DNA of 64,000 nt from Tannerellaceae bacterium (GTDB lineage: Bacteria > Bacteroidota > Bacteroidia > Bacteroidales > Tannerellaceae), in the NCBI GenBank assembly GCA_031255855.1, contig JAIRRS010000152.1, positions 124,001 to 188,000 of the forward strand, given 5' to 3'. The position numbers and the translations under genes were made by a program. The stretch's first letter is position 1; the number at the start of each line of letters is the position of its first letter. This document shows positions 54,786-63,237 of this stretch, piece after piece. The notes beneath the pieces were generated by a model. That model was not told where the DNA came from. It worked only from the letters and a program-made list of their open reading frames with translations, and made no database searches.

Positions 54786-56258
54786 ATGAAACGTAACTTT
54801 TTATATATCCTTATCATTCCTTTTTTGTTGCTGATGCCGGCTTGCAGGGAAACAATTTCTTCTCCGCAAGTACAAGACAACCGGCCGGAGATATTTCCGG
54901 ATTATGTGGAGGTGACAGTCCCGGCAACGATTGCTCCCCTCAATTTTAGGGCCACAGGCGATTATTCAAAAATAAACGCAGTTATTAAAGGAAGCCAATC
55001 CGGGGAGTTAGACATACAGGATGATGAATCTATCAGGATTCACCCCAAGGCATGGGAACGATTGTTGGCTGATAACATGGGAGGCAGCCTTGATATTACC
55101 GTATCGTTGAAGCAAGAGGGCGAATGGATTCAATACGCCTCTTTCCCTGTTTATATCAGTGAGTATCCGATAGACTATGGGTTGGTATACCGCCTGATAG
55201 CTCCCGGTTACGAGGTGTATAGCAAAATGGGCATATATCAGCGAAACCTTTCCGATTTTACACAGACAGCTTTATTGGAAAACACGCTGATGCCAGGCAC
55301 CTGTATGAATTGCCATTCTTTCTGTGTAACTAATCCCAGGCAGATGAGCTTACATCTTCGGGGCGAATATGGCGCGACTGTATTAATGAGCGATTCGGAA
55401 ACAAGATTATATAATACCAAGACCGACCAAACAATATCGGCCTGTGTATATCCTTATTGGCATCCTTCCGGGAAATATATTGCTTATTCGGTAAACCAGA
55501 CCCAGCAAGCATTTCATGAAATTAAAAGCGAAAGGGTAGAGGTGTTGGATTTGCAATCAGACATAGTAGTCTATAACAGGGAAACGAATAAACTGTTTTC
55601 GTGCCCTCTGTTAAAATCGAAAGCGGCATTTGAAACATATCCCTCTTTTTCACCCGACGGTCGTACGATGTATTTCTGCACAGCCGAGCCTAAACCGCTT
55701 CCCGGCGAATACAATCACTTGCGATATAGTTTGTGCAGAATATCGTTTGACCCTGATAGCGGCACTTTTGGGAATCAGGTGGATACCTTAATCAACGCGC
55801 GTGAATTAAACAAAAGCGTGTCTACCCCCCGTCCTTCTTACGATGGAAAATACATCATGTACACCCTGGCCGATTATGGCAATTTCATGATTTGGCATCG
55901 TGAAGCCGACCTCTGGCTACTGGATGTGGAAACAGGTGAAACAAGGGCGCTGACGGAAGCAAACAGCGACGATGCAGACAGTTATCACAGTTGGAGCAGC
56001 AATTCGCATTGGTTTGTTTTCGGGAGCCGCCGGATCGACGGTTTATATACCCGTCCTTATATCGCTTCTATGGATGAGAATGGAAAAGTGACAAAACCAT
56101 TCCTTGTCCCGCAAAACCATCCGTCTTATTATGAAACGTCCTTGTATTCGTTTAATGTCCCCGAATTTGTATCAGGCCCCGTAAAAATGGATGTAAGAGA
56201 AGTAGAAAAGAAAGCCTTGTCTAAAGAAAGGATTCCATTTTTAATGGTTAACGATTGA
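54786..56258 (+). CDS. Lipoprotein with CxxCH haem motif and TolB-like propeller, copy 2
   Basis: A 490-residue paralogue of the protein at 51528 (lipidated Cys20, LLLMPAC). The haem motif is Cys173-Met-Asn-Cys176-His177, with an extra Cys180. Shared segments include FPDYVEVTVPATIAPLNF, YRLIAPGYEVYS, HLRGEYGATVLM and propeller blades (YDGKYIMYTLADYGNFMIWHREADLWLLD). It closes the operon, 9 bases after its membrane partner. Its end runs into a degenerate TTCACC-repeat region before the convergent kdsB gene. Confidence 0.75.
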   Translation: MKRNFLYILIIPFLLLMPACRETISSPQVQDNRPEIFPDYVEVTVPATIAPLNFRATGDYSKINAVIKGSQSGELDIQDDESIRIHPKAWERLLADNMGGSLDITVSLKQEGEWIQYASFPVYISEYPIDYGLVYRLIAPGYEVYSKMGIYQRNLSDFTQTALLENTLMPGTCMNCHSFCVTNPRQMSLHLRGEYGATVLMSDSETRLYNTKTDQTISACVYPYWHPSGKYIAYSVNQTQQAFHEIKSERVEVLDLQSDIVVYNRETNKLFSCPLLKSKAAFETYPSFSPDGRTMYFCTAEPKPLPGEYNHLRYSLCRISFDPDSGTFGNQVDTLINARELNKSVSTPRPSYDGKYIMYTLADYGNFMIWHREADLWLLDVETGETRALTEANSDDADSYHSWSSNSHWFVFGSRRIDGLYTRPYIASMDENGKVTKPFLVPQNHPSYYETSLYSFNVPEFVSGPVKMDVREVEKKALSKERIPFLMVND

Positions 56259-56281
56259 TGGTCAACTATCGACAATTGGAA

Positions 56282-56315
56282 ATTCACCGTTCACCGTTAA
56301 TCATTCACCATTGAT
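56282..56315. repeat. Short degenerate TTCACCRT repeats
   Basis: TTCACCG at 56283 and 56290 and TTCACCA at 56304 lie in the 46 bases between the convergent lipoprotein and kdsB genes and reach into the kdsB C-terminal codons. Their significance is unclear. Confidence 0.35.
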
Positions 56316-57072
56316 TGTGACTATGAAGGAATTCCAATGCTTTTTCAAGGTCTTCAGGGGTGTCGATGCCCATTGTATCTTGTTCGGTAACGCCAACTTT
56401 TATTTTGAATCCGTATTCTAACCAGCGGAGTTGTTCCAGGCTTTCGGCAATTTCTAATGGGGTGGGAGGTAAACGGGTAATTTCCTGCAAAACTTCCGCA
56501 CGGTATGCATACAGGCCGATATGCTTGTAATAGGTATGGCTTGCCAACCATTCCGTATGGCTTTTCCCCCGGTAATAAGGAATGACCGAACGGCTGAAGT
56601 ACATCGCTTCCCCGTATTGGTTTAAAACAACTTTGGGTGCATTCTTGTTAGATAGGGCCATTGCAAAGTTTTCATTCGTTTTAATGGGTTTCACCAAGGT
56701 GGCAATTTGCACGCTGTAATTCGAAAAACATGCCTTAAGCAATTCGATTTGGGAAGGTTGTATAAAGGGTTCATCTCCTTGTACATTAATAATAACGTTA
56801 TATCCTTTCCCTATTTTAGTGAATGCTTCATAACAACGGTCTGTTCCGCTTCTATGATTTTCAGAAGTCATTACCACATTACCTCCAAAAGCCTTTACAG
56901 CTTTTTCAATACGTACATCATCCGTAGCAACACATACGACGGGAAGTACTTGCCGAACCCGTTCATACACGTGTTGTATCATTGGTTTTCCTCCTAAATC
57001 AACTAAAGGTTTTCCGGGGAAACGAGTAGAACCATAACGCGCAGGTATTATTCCGATAAATTTAAATAACAT
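56305..57072 (-). CDS. kdsB: 3-deoxy-manno-octulosonate cytidylyltransferase
   Basis: CMP-KDO synthetase of 255 residues, activating KDO for lipopolysaccharide core synthesis. ATG 57072 (MLFKFIGIIPARYGSTRFPGKPL) matches the family start; an upstream ATG at 57102 adds ten extra residues. Motifs include the CTP-binding GIIPARYGSTRFPGKP, VCVATDD, SGTDRCYEA and NVQGDEPFI, all normal. The C-terminus is encoded inside a repeat-like stretch. It is cytoplasmic and lies downstream of nfeD on the same strand with a 103-base gap. Confidence 0.96.
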   Translation of the reverse strand: MLFKFIGIIPARYGSTRFPGKPLVDLGGKPMIQHVYERVRQVLPVVCVATDDVRIEKAVKAFGGNVVMTSENHRSGTDRCYEAFTKIGKGYNVIINVQGDEPFIQPSQIELLKACFSNYSVQIATLVKPIKTNENFAMALSNKNAPKVVLNQYGEAMYFSRSVIPYYRGKSHTEWLASHTYYKHIGLYAYRAEVLQEITRLPPTPLEIAESLEQLRWLEYGFKIKVGVTEQDTMGIDTPEDLEKALEFLHSHNQW

Positions 57073-57175
57073 AATATAAAGTTGTATTTTTTTACAAGTC
57101 ACTCTGAAAACAGAGCACTAATCTACACATTTCTTTCCAATATTATCTATTTCTTTTAATTTTGTGCTTAAATTT

Positions 57176-58576
57176 TTAATAGAGGTGAGATTTGGATACA
57201 CACGCCTGAACATATACTTGCGCGTTTTCGAAACGTATCACTTTCACGGGGGTTCCTTTTTCAATGAATCCCGATTCGGATACCCCGTCGTGCATTTCCC
57301 CGTCTATCCATACCTTGCCCGAAGGGCGTAATACGGTGGCTGCCTTGCCTTCTTTCCCTATTAGTTCATGTGGCACAGAAACCGAAACGGCTTCTTCCAA
57401 GTCTGTAGTAAGGGCGACGTTCCTGAATAATCCTTTGCTGCCGATTTTGCTCGACAACCAGAGCATCAGCGCAAAGCTGAGGCCCAGACCCATTAATACG
57501 GTTAACGTGGCCTGGCCGAATTCAGGGACAGTAACTTCTTCGAAATGAAAACCTGAGTTGTTCAACAAACTCATCGTAAGCCCGCCGATAACAAGTATAA
57601 TCCCACTTATTCCGGCTACGCCAAAGCCGGGTATTATAAATATCTCTGCCGCAACCAATAAGACGCCGATTATAAAGACCAGTATCTCCCAATTTTCGGC
57701 CAGTCCATCAAGATATAAAGGAGCAAAATACAGTATGGCGGCAATAATGGCGGCGGCCGAAGGAAATCCGATGCCGGGTGTTTGCAATTCAAAGTAAATG
57801 CCACCGATGATTACCAATATCAAGAGCGATTGAATCACAGGCCCCATTAAAAAACCCTTCACATTATCCAGCCATGAAGGCGTATAGCTTTTTAATTTGT
57901 AATCACTATATCCCAGGTATTGGGTAATAACGTCGTCTGTCGATTCGGCAATACCGTCGCAATATCCCCAGCGCATAGCTTCTTCGGATGTGAAAGTCAA
58001 AACTTTACCCGAATCTATCAAATTGGGAACAACGACCCGGTCGTCTACCATGGCTTCGGCAATAAGAGGATCACGTACCCATTTAAAAAGGGTGTCCCTG
58101 CCTTGTATGATTGTATCCTTGCCATGCGCTTCGGCGGTAGACCTTATCATGGAACGCATATACGATTGGTATTTGTCGGGCATGGCAGCCCCGGTTTGGT
58201 TTACAACCGTAGCAGCCCCGATGTTCGCTCCTTTGCGCATGAATATTTTTTTCGCGGCGATGGAAATAAGGGCTCCCGCCGAAGCCGCGTTATTGTCGAT
58301 GAAAACATAAACAGGAATCGGACTGTATAAAATGGCCGTGCGCATTGAATCGGCCATGTCTACCTGCCCTCCATACGTATTCATGTGAACCAGAATCGCG
58401 TCGGCATCAAGCAGACGGGCTTCGGCCATTCCGTTGTTTAAATATAACCAGGTGGTATTATCTATCTCTTTCTTTATGTCAATCTTATATATAACAGCCT
58501 GGTTTTCAGCCTTGAGTAATGCAGGAAGCAGCATCAGCGAAATCCCTAAAATAAAAGGTGTAAAATACCGGTTCAT
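57176..58576 (-). CDS. NfeD-family membrane-bound serine protease (long form)
   Basis: A 466-residue protein with a signal peptide (1-23) and an N-terminal ClpP/SppA-like protease domain (about 25-235): nucleophile Ser99 in NNAASAGALI and probable general base Lys135 (MPDKYQSYM). Then come four to five membrane helices (about 245-380) and a C-terminal OB-fold NfeD domain (about 400-466, VSVPHELIGKEGKAATVLRPSGKVWIDG). It resembles the archaeal 1510-N/1510-C fused type thought to act in membrane protein quality control with stomatins. No stomatin gene is next to it here. Confidence 0.9.
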   Translation of the reverse strand: MNRYFTPFILGISLMLLPALLKAENQAVIYKIDIKKEIDNTTWLYLNNGMAEARLLDADAILVHMNTYGGQVDMADSMRTAILYSPIPVYVFIDNNAASAGALISIAAKKIFMRKGANIGAATVVNQTGAAMPDKYQSYMRSMIRSTAEAHGKDTIIQGRDTLFKWVRDPLIAEAMVDDRVVVPNLIDSGKVLTFTSEEAMRWGYCDGIAESTDDVITQYLGYSDYKLKSYTPSWLDNVKGFLMGPVIQSLLILVIIGGIYFELQTPGIGFPSAAAIIAAILYFAPLYLDGLAENWEILVFIIGVLLVAAEIFIIPGFGVAGISGIILVIGGLTMSLLNNSGFHFEEVTVPEFGQATLTVLMGLGLSFALMLWLSSKIGSKGLFRNVALTTDLEEAVSVSVPHELIGKEGKAATVLRPSGKVWIDGEMHDGVSESGFIEKGTPVKVIRFENAQVYVQACVSKSHLY

Positions 58577-58671
58577 ATCTATCTGTATAATGTGTGAGTT
58601 CTATTTACTGGTTGTAAAATTTATTATTAAAACTTAAAGCCGCCTTTATTTGTATTAATAATGACAAATAA

Positions 58672-58704
58672 TTTGCCTAAATATGATAAAATTGATTATC
58701 TTTG
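58672..58704 (+). promoter_or_regulatory. Promoter of lone ECF sigma gene B
   Basis: TTTG (58672-58675), 21 bases, TATCTTTG (58697-58704). The same -7 octamer precedes sigma gene A at 25416. Confidence 0.6.
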
Positions 58705-58766
58705 ATATATCCTTTAAAAGGGATGGTGATTATTAAAGAGTATAATCAACTTTAACAAGTATAATT

Positions 58767-59267
58767 ATGAATGCGTTGCAATTTCAGCAAAAATTATTGA
58801 GTATGCAAGATAACATGATGAATTTTGCACTTATGCTCACTGCTAACAGAGACGACGCCCAAGACTTGTTGCAAGACACAACGCTTAAGGTGTTAGACAA
58901 TCAGGATAAATTTGTTGATAATGTAAATTTCAGAGGATGGGTGCTGACTGTCATGAGAAACCTGTTTATAAACAACTACCATCGGGTGGTACGCTCTCAA
59001 ACAGTTGTCAACCAAGGTGTCGATTTGTACAATTTGGAGATAGAAAATGATTCGGGTTTTGGCTCTCCGGACAGTTCTTATCAAATTCGGGAAATAACAG
59101 ACGCCATTCATCAGTTGAATGAAGAATTAAAGGTTCCGTTCTCCATGTTTGTCAGTGGCTATAAATATCATGAAATAGCCGAAAAACTGGAAGTTCCTCT
59201 TGGAACTGTAAAGAGCCGTATCTTCTTTGCCCGCCAGGAACTTCAAAAAATATTGAAAGATTTTTAA
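58767..59267 (+). CDS. ECF sigma factor without linked anti-sigma (copy B)
   Basis: A 166-residue ECF sigma factor, about three quarters identical to copy A at 25490. Region 2 has ANRDDAQDLLQDTTLKVL; region 4 has YKYHEIAEKLEVPLGTVKSRIFFARQEL. The most variable part is the linker between regions 2 and 4 (about 75-120), while the -35-binding helix is nearly unchanged, so both copies probably read very similar promoters. It stands alone, divergent from nfeD. The block 59202-59248 is base-for-base identical to 25925-25971. Repeat locus C starts 47 bases after its stop. Confidence 0.92.
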   Translation: MNALQFQQKLLSMQDNMMNFALMLTANRDDAQDLLQDTTLKVLDNQDKFVDNVNFRGWVLTVMRNLFINNYHRVVRSQTVVNQGVDLYNLEIENDSGFGSPDSSYQIREITDAIHQLNEELKVPFSMFVSGYKYHEIAEKLEVPLGTVKSRIFFARQELQKILKDF

Positions 59268-59314
59268 ACGCTTAATGAACAAAAAAAATCAGCTACTTGT
59301 TTTTCCCCCATTTT

Positions 59315-59402
59315 CATTGGGATGATCTTCCAAGATTATTGGGATGAATTTAGGAAACCATTGGGATGATTTTGGAAGATCATCCAGATGAATTTGAAAC
59401 AC
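59315..59402 (+). repeat. 22-bp four-unit repeat, locus C
   Basis: Units begin at 59315, 59337, 59359 and 59381, exactly 22 bp apart, with cores CATTGGGATG, TATTGGGATG, CATTGGGATG and CATCCAGATG. Units 3 and 4 are in near-complementary orientation (12 bp with two mismatches) and can form a hairpin. It lies between ECF sigma B and the rpsF promoter, 32 bases upstream of the -33 box. Confidence 0.85.
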
Positions 59403-59433
59403 AGACAAGGAGCAAAATATTGTGACAGATTGT

Positions 59434-59463
59434 TTTGTAAACCAAATATAATTCTTACCTTTG
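59434..59463 (+). promoter_or_regulatory. Promoter of the rpsF-rpsR-rplI operon
   Basis: TTTG (59434-59437), 18 bases, TACCTTTG (59456-59463), one of the best promoter matches in the window and fitting for a highly expressed operon; the leader is about 35 bases. Confidence 0.7.
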
Positions 59464-59504
59464 CAGCTCGAAAAAAAAATTAATTACTAATTAAACAGTG
59501 TTTT

Positions 59505-59858
59505 ATGAATAATTACGAAACCGTTTTCATCTTAACTCCCGTTTTGTCTGATGCACAGATGAAGGAAGCGGTAGAGAAATTCACAACCCTTCTGAAGGAA
59601 GAAGGCGCAGAGATTGTGAATGAAGAGAACTGGGGATTGCGCAAATTGGCTTATCCTATCCAAAAGAAGACAACAGGCTTCTATCAACTTGTTGAATTCA
59701 ACGCAAATCCGGAAATAATCGAGAAATTGGAAACCCAATTTCGCCGTGACGAACGTATCATCCGTTTCTTGACTTTGCGTCAAGACAAGTTTGCTGCTGA
59801 ATATGCTATTAAGAGGAGAAATTTGAAGTCATCAAAAGAAACTGTAAAGGAAAATTAA
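59505..59858 (+). CDS. rpsF: 30S ribosomal protein S6
   Basis: 117 residues, starting [16 protein letters not shown], the family N-terminus; [20 protein letters not shown] is the conserved middle part and the C-terminus is Lys-rich. It binds S18 and 16S rRNA in the 30S platform. It is the first gene of the rpsF-rpsR-rplI operon, 3 bases before rpsR. Confidence 0.97.
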   Translation: MNNYETVFILTPVLSDAQMKEAVEKFTTLLKEEGAEIVNEENWGLRKLAYPIQKKTTGFYQLVEFNANPEIIEKLETQFRRDERIIRFLTLRQDKFAAEYAIKRRNLKSSKETVKEN

Positions 59859-59861
59859 TTT

Positions 59862-60128
59862 ATGGCAACACAATCAGAAATCAGATATCTGACCCCGCCG
59901 TCAGTAGACGTTAAAAAGAAAAAATATTGCCGTTTCAAAAAGAACGGAATCAAATATATCGATTACAAAGACCCTGAGTTTTTGAAGAAATTCCTTAACG
60001 AACAAGGTAAAATACTTCCTCGTCGGATTACGGGTACTTCTTTAAAGTTCCAACGCCGGGTGGCTCAAGCAGTAAAAAGAGCCCGTCATTTGGCGCTGCT
60101 TCCTTATGTAACCGATTTAATGAAATAA
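59862..60128 (+). CDS. rpsR: 30S ribosomal protein S18
   Basis: 88 residues with the S18 block [27 protein letters not shown] and [32 protein letters not shown]. It pairs with S6 on the 30S platform. It lies in the middle of the operon, 23 bases before rplI. Confidence 0.97.
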   Translation: MATQSEIRYLTPPSVDVKKKKYCRFKKNGIKYIDYKDPEFLKKFLNEQGKILPRRITGTSLKFQRRVAQAVKRARHLALLPYVTDLMK

Positions 60129-60151
60129 TAAAAAGTAAGAGGAGACAGAAT

Positions 60152-60595
60152 ATGCAAGTTATTTTGAAAGAAGATGTGGCAAACGTAGGCTACAAAGACG
60201 ATATCGTAACAGTAAAAGACGGTTACGGACGTAACTTTCTAATCCCGCAAGGAAAAGCAGTTATCGCTTCGGAATCAGCCAAAAAAGTATTAGCTGAGAA
60301 TTTGAAGCAACGCGCCCACAAATTAGCGAAAATGAAAGAAAACGCGGAAGCGTTGGCAGCTAAGTTGGAAAACGTTTCATTGACAATCGGTGCAAAAACA
60401 AGTTCAACAGGTACTATCTTCGGTTCGGTAACGAATATCCAGATAGCTGAAGCTTTGGCTAAGGCAGGATACGAAATAGAACGTAAGATAATCTATATCA
60501 AGGACTCTGTTAAGGAAGTGGGTAATTATAAGGCGCTTGTCAAACTTCACAAAGATGTTTCCGTAGAGATACCTTTCGAAGTAATTTCCGAATAA
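60152..60595 (+). CDS. rplI: 50S ribosomal protein L9
   Basis: 147 residues with the L9 N-terminal signature [36 protein letters not shown], a connecting helix and a C-terminal domain with [19 protein letters not shown]. It binds 23S rRNA at the L1 stalk base. It is the last gene of the operon and is followed by a terminator. Confidence 0.97.
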   Translation: MQVILKEDVANVGYKDDIVTVKDGYGRNFLIPQGKAVIASESAKKVLAENLKQRAHKLAKMKENAEALAAKLENVSLTIGAKTSSTGTIFGSVTNIQIAEALAKAGYEIERKIIYIKDSVKEVGNYKALVKLHKDVSVEIPFEVISE

Positions 60596-60622
60596 TTTTT
60601 TTGAACAACTATTTATAATATG

Positions 60623-60655
60623 AAAGGACAATTCAATGAGGATTGTCCTTTTTTT
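60623..60655 (+). terminator. Terminator of the ribosomal protein operon
   Basis: Perfect 10-bp stem AAAGGACAAT/ATTGTCCTTT, 9-base loop, followed by Ts. Confidence 0.88.
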
Positions 60656-60734
60656 ATATCAACCCTAATCTTTTACCCTTAGTTATGACGAACATAAATT
60701 GCATTAAACTTGTTATTTAATCAGTAAAAAACAT

Positions 60735-60742
60735 TACATTTG
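60735..60742 (+). promoter_or_regulatory. -7 element of the amidase gene
   Basis: TACATTTG, full match; a TTG lies 22 bases upstream (60710-60712). The predicted transcription start falls only a few bases before the ATG at 60751. Confidence 0.45.
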
Positions 60743-60750
60743 TTCCTGTT

Positions 60751-61923
60751 ATGTTACAAATATATGTAAAAAAAGTGAAGAAGTATACGTTACTACATGT
60801 ATTGTTTATAACCGTTTTGCTTTTTTATTTTCCTGTAATCCGGGCTCAGGAAAAGAAATTTACTGTAGTAATTGATGCCGGACACGGCGGAAAAGACTCT
60901 GGGGCAAAGGGGGCTACTGTAAATGAAAAAGTTATAAACCTTGCGGTGGCATTGAAGTTGGGGAATTTGATTGTGGATAAACATGACGACATAAAAGTTG
61001 TGTACACCCGTAAAACGGACAAATTTATAGAATTAGACGAAAGGGCAAATATAGCGAACCGGAATAAAGCCGATTTGTTTATTTCAGTTCATACAAATGC
61101 GGTAAGCAAGGGAAGTCATGTTGCTGGGACTGAAACATTTACGCTCGGTCTGGCGCGTACGGACGAAAACTTGGAAGTGGCTAAAAGGGAAAACTCCGTG
61201 ATAATGCTGGAAGACGACTATCTGCAAAAATACGAAGGTTTTGATCCCAATTCCAGCGAGTCGTATATTATTTTTGAATTCATGCAAAGCAAACATTTGG
61301 AACAAAGCATAAGTTTGGCTTCGGATATACAAAAAGCTTTTTCAACATCGGCAAAGAGAGGAGACCGGGGCGTGAAACAAGCCGGGTTATTGGTATTGCG
61401 TAAGACCAGTATGCCGAGCGTATTGGTAGAACTTGGTTTTATCACCAATCGCGAAGAAGAGAAATTCATGAAATCGGCTGCCGGGCAAAACAAACTGGCC
61501 ACCGCACTGTATGAAGCATTTGCCAAATACAAAAAAGAATATGACAAACGAACCGGGAGCCTAAAAAACGGAAGTAATAAAGGAAGCGCTACGAAACCGG
61601 CTACTACTTCCACAACTTCCCCCAAAGAAGCTATGGCTGCGACAACGGCTGGAACAAAAGTTGGGAAAAAAGAGAAAGAGATAGAAACAAAAGGCCAGAT
61701 TGTATATAAAATACAGATTCTTACTTCAAAAAGAAAGCTTGCACGCAATGATAGACTATTGAAAGGCTATAAAAATGTAAGTTACTATGAAGATAGAGGG
61801 CAATATAAATATACATACGGCGAATCCGCCGATATGGAAACAATCGACAAAATGCTTGTGAAAGTGAAGAAAGATTTCCGGGGAGCATTTCGTATTGCAT
61901 TTAGAGATGGAAAAAGACTATAA
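60751..61923 (+). CDS. N-acetylmuramoyl-L-alanine amidase with SPOR-like tail
   Basis: A 390-residue cell-wall hydrolase that cuts the bond between MurNAc and the stem peptide, for daughter-cell separation. Signal peptide 1-32 (ends IRAQ). The Amidase_3 domain (about 36-265) has zinc ligands in VVIDAGHGGKDSG and SVHTNAV, and the catalytic Glu in VLVELGFITN. A Thr/Ser/Lys-rich linker follows (about 275-315), then a 70-residue SPOR-like domain (IVYKIQILTSKRKLARND to the end) that should bind denuded glycan at the septum. The start has a very short leader if the promoter at 60735 is correct. Confidence 0.93.
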   Translation: MLQIYVKKVKKYTLLHVLFITVLLFYFPVIRAQEKKFTVVIDAGHGGKDSGAKGATVNEKVINLAVALKLGNLIVDKHDDIKVVYTRKTDKFIELDERANIANRNKADLFISVHTNAVSKGSHVAGTETFTLGLARTDENLEVAKRENSVIMLEDDYLQKYEGFDPNSSESYIIFEFMQSKHLEQSISLASDIQKAFSTSAKRGDRGVKQAGLLVLRKTSMPSVLVELGFITNREEEKFMKSAAGQNKLATALYEAFAKYKKEYDKRTGSLKNGSNKGSATKPATTSTTSPKEAMAATTAGTKVGKKEKEIETKGQIVYKIQILTSKRKLARNDRLLKGYKNVSYYEDRGQYKYTYGESADMETIDKMLVKVKKDFRGAFRIAFRDGKRL

Positions 61924-61982
61924 GAGGAACTGAATCCAATCTTATACATTATTTTTTATAACAAGAAGATTTTAATAGGAAG

Positions 61983-62867
61983 ATGAAAAAGAAATTAACA
62001 AGAGAGGCAAAGATAGGGATTGTTACAATTGTAAGTATAGGGTTATTCTATTTTGGTCTGAATTACCTGAAAGGTGTAAATCTGTTCAAACCAGTCAATC
62101 ATTATTACGTAACGTTTGCCAAAGTAAAAGGGCTGACTGTTTCAAGTCCGGTATACGTTGAAGGCTTTAAGGTAGGATTAGTCAGAAGTATCAATTACGA
62201 TTATAAGACGACAGAAAGAATAACCGTAGAAATCAGCTTGGACGACGCGATGAAAATCAACCGGGGCAGTTATATCTCCCTCGAAAGCAATTTTCTTAGC
62301 GGAGCTTCCCTCCATATCAATCTGAATAAATATGTGGGGGAATACATGAAGTCGGGCGAAACGATAGAAGGCCGCCTTGGGGAAGACATGATGTTTTCGG
62401 TTCAGGAAAAAATATTACCGGATGTAGAGGCCATGTTGCCCAAAATAGACTCGATATTGCTAGGTTTGCAAAACATCATAAACCATCCGGCATTGTCTCA
62501 ATCGTTGACCCACATTGAACGGACCACCAGCAACCTGGACGCCTCAAGCCGGCAATTAAACCAATTGTTGAACAACGACGTTCCGGTTATCGTGTCCGAC
62601 TTGCGGAAGATCACAGGAAACTTTACGGAAATGAGTGAAGAATTAAAATCGTTAGACTTAAATACTACAATAAGCAGTGTGAATCAAACGCTTGCAAATC
62701 TGAAACTTACTTCCGATAAGCTGCATTCAAAAGACAATACGCTGGGATTGCTGATGAATGACAATTCACTGTATCTGAACCTGAATAACGCACTGGACAA
62801 CACATCCAAACTGTTGCTGGATTTAAAAGAAAATCCCAAACGGTATGTTCGATTTTCCGTATTTTAA
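61983..62867 (+). CDS. MlaD/MCE-family lipid transport protein
   Basis: A 294-residue protein with one N-terminal membrane helix (about 10-29, GIVTIVSIGLFYFGLNYL), an MCE domain (about 38-118, YYVTFAKVKGLTVSSPVYVEGFKVGLV) and a long helical C-terminal part. MCE proteins of the MlaD type form hexamers in the periplasm that move phospholipids between the membranes, working with an MlaE/MlaF ABC transporter. No mlaE or mlaF gene is within the window. It lies 59 bases after the amidase; the same order is common in Bacteroidales. Confidence 0.9.
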   Translation: MKKKLTREAKIGIVTIVSIGLFYFGLNYLKGVNLFKPVNHYYVTFAKVKGLTVSSPVYVEGFKVGLVRSINYDYKTTERITVEISLDDAMKINRGSYISLESNFLSGASLHINLNKYVGEYMKSGETIEGRLGEDMMFSVQEKILPDVEAMLPKIDSILLGLQNIINHPALSQSLTHIERTTSNLDASSRQLNQLLNNDVPVIVSDLRKITGNFTEMSEELKSLDLNTTISSVNQTLANLKLTSDKLHSKDNTLGLLMNDNSLYLNLNNALDNTSKLLLDLKENPKRYVRFSVF

Positions 62868-63237
62868 AAATAGACAATAAGATTAACGACCGCGGACAGG
62901 AAGTATTATTTGGAATCATTCTAAAATAAAAAAAAATGGAAAATAAATTTTTCTCTCCCCCAAGACCTTTATTGTAAATGGAATATGAACCCTTTGAATG
63001 AATGGCAGACGCGTCTGCAAAAATGGCAGGAAGTTGTGAAAGGCTTTTGTATAAGAGGCTTTTTAAGTAATCTCGAAGCCATATTCCCGTTGTCGTTCTT
63101 CATTGGGATAACTTACTGATAGTAAATAGGATAATATTATTTAAAAAACCACAAAAAAAAACCTGTTTTTTTTTTCTGAATATAATTCTAAACTTTGTGC
63201 AGCATAAGAATAAAAGTTATAGTTATAAAGAAAAAAG
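62868..63237. other. Intergenic region upstream of dnaA
   Basis: 370 bases without an accepted ORF. Contents: a perfect 14-bp palindrome (63005-63018), one isolated copy of the repeat core (CATTGGGATA, 63101-63110), poly-A and poly-T runs at about 63148-63176, and a near -7 box (AAACTTTG, 63190-63197). No good DnaA box (TTATCCACA) was found, so this is not clearly an origin. Confidence 0.5.
63005..63018. repeat. 14-bp perfect palindrome GCAGACGCGTCTGC
   Basis: A complete dyad without spacer, 220 bases upstream of dnaA and about 140 bases after the MCE gene. Shape and position suit a dimeric regulator site, or a termination stem for the MCE gene; there is no U-tract. Confidence 0.5.

Noticed and set aside
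62868..63237. Replication origin next to dnaA
   Set aside because: Only poor DnaA-box matches (two or more mismatches to TTATCCACA) were found and no cluster of them; the origin cannot be placed here.
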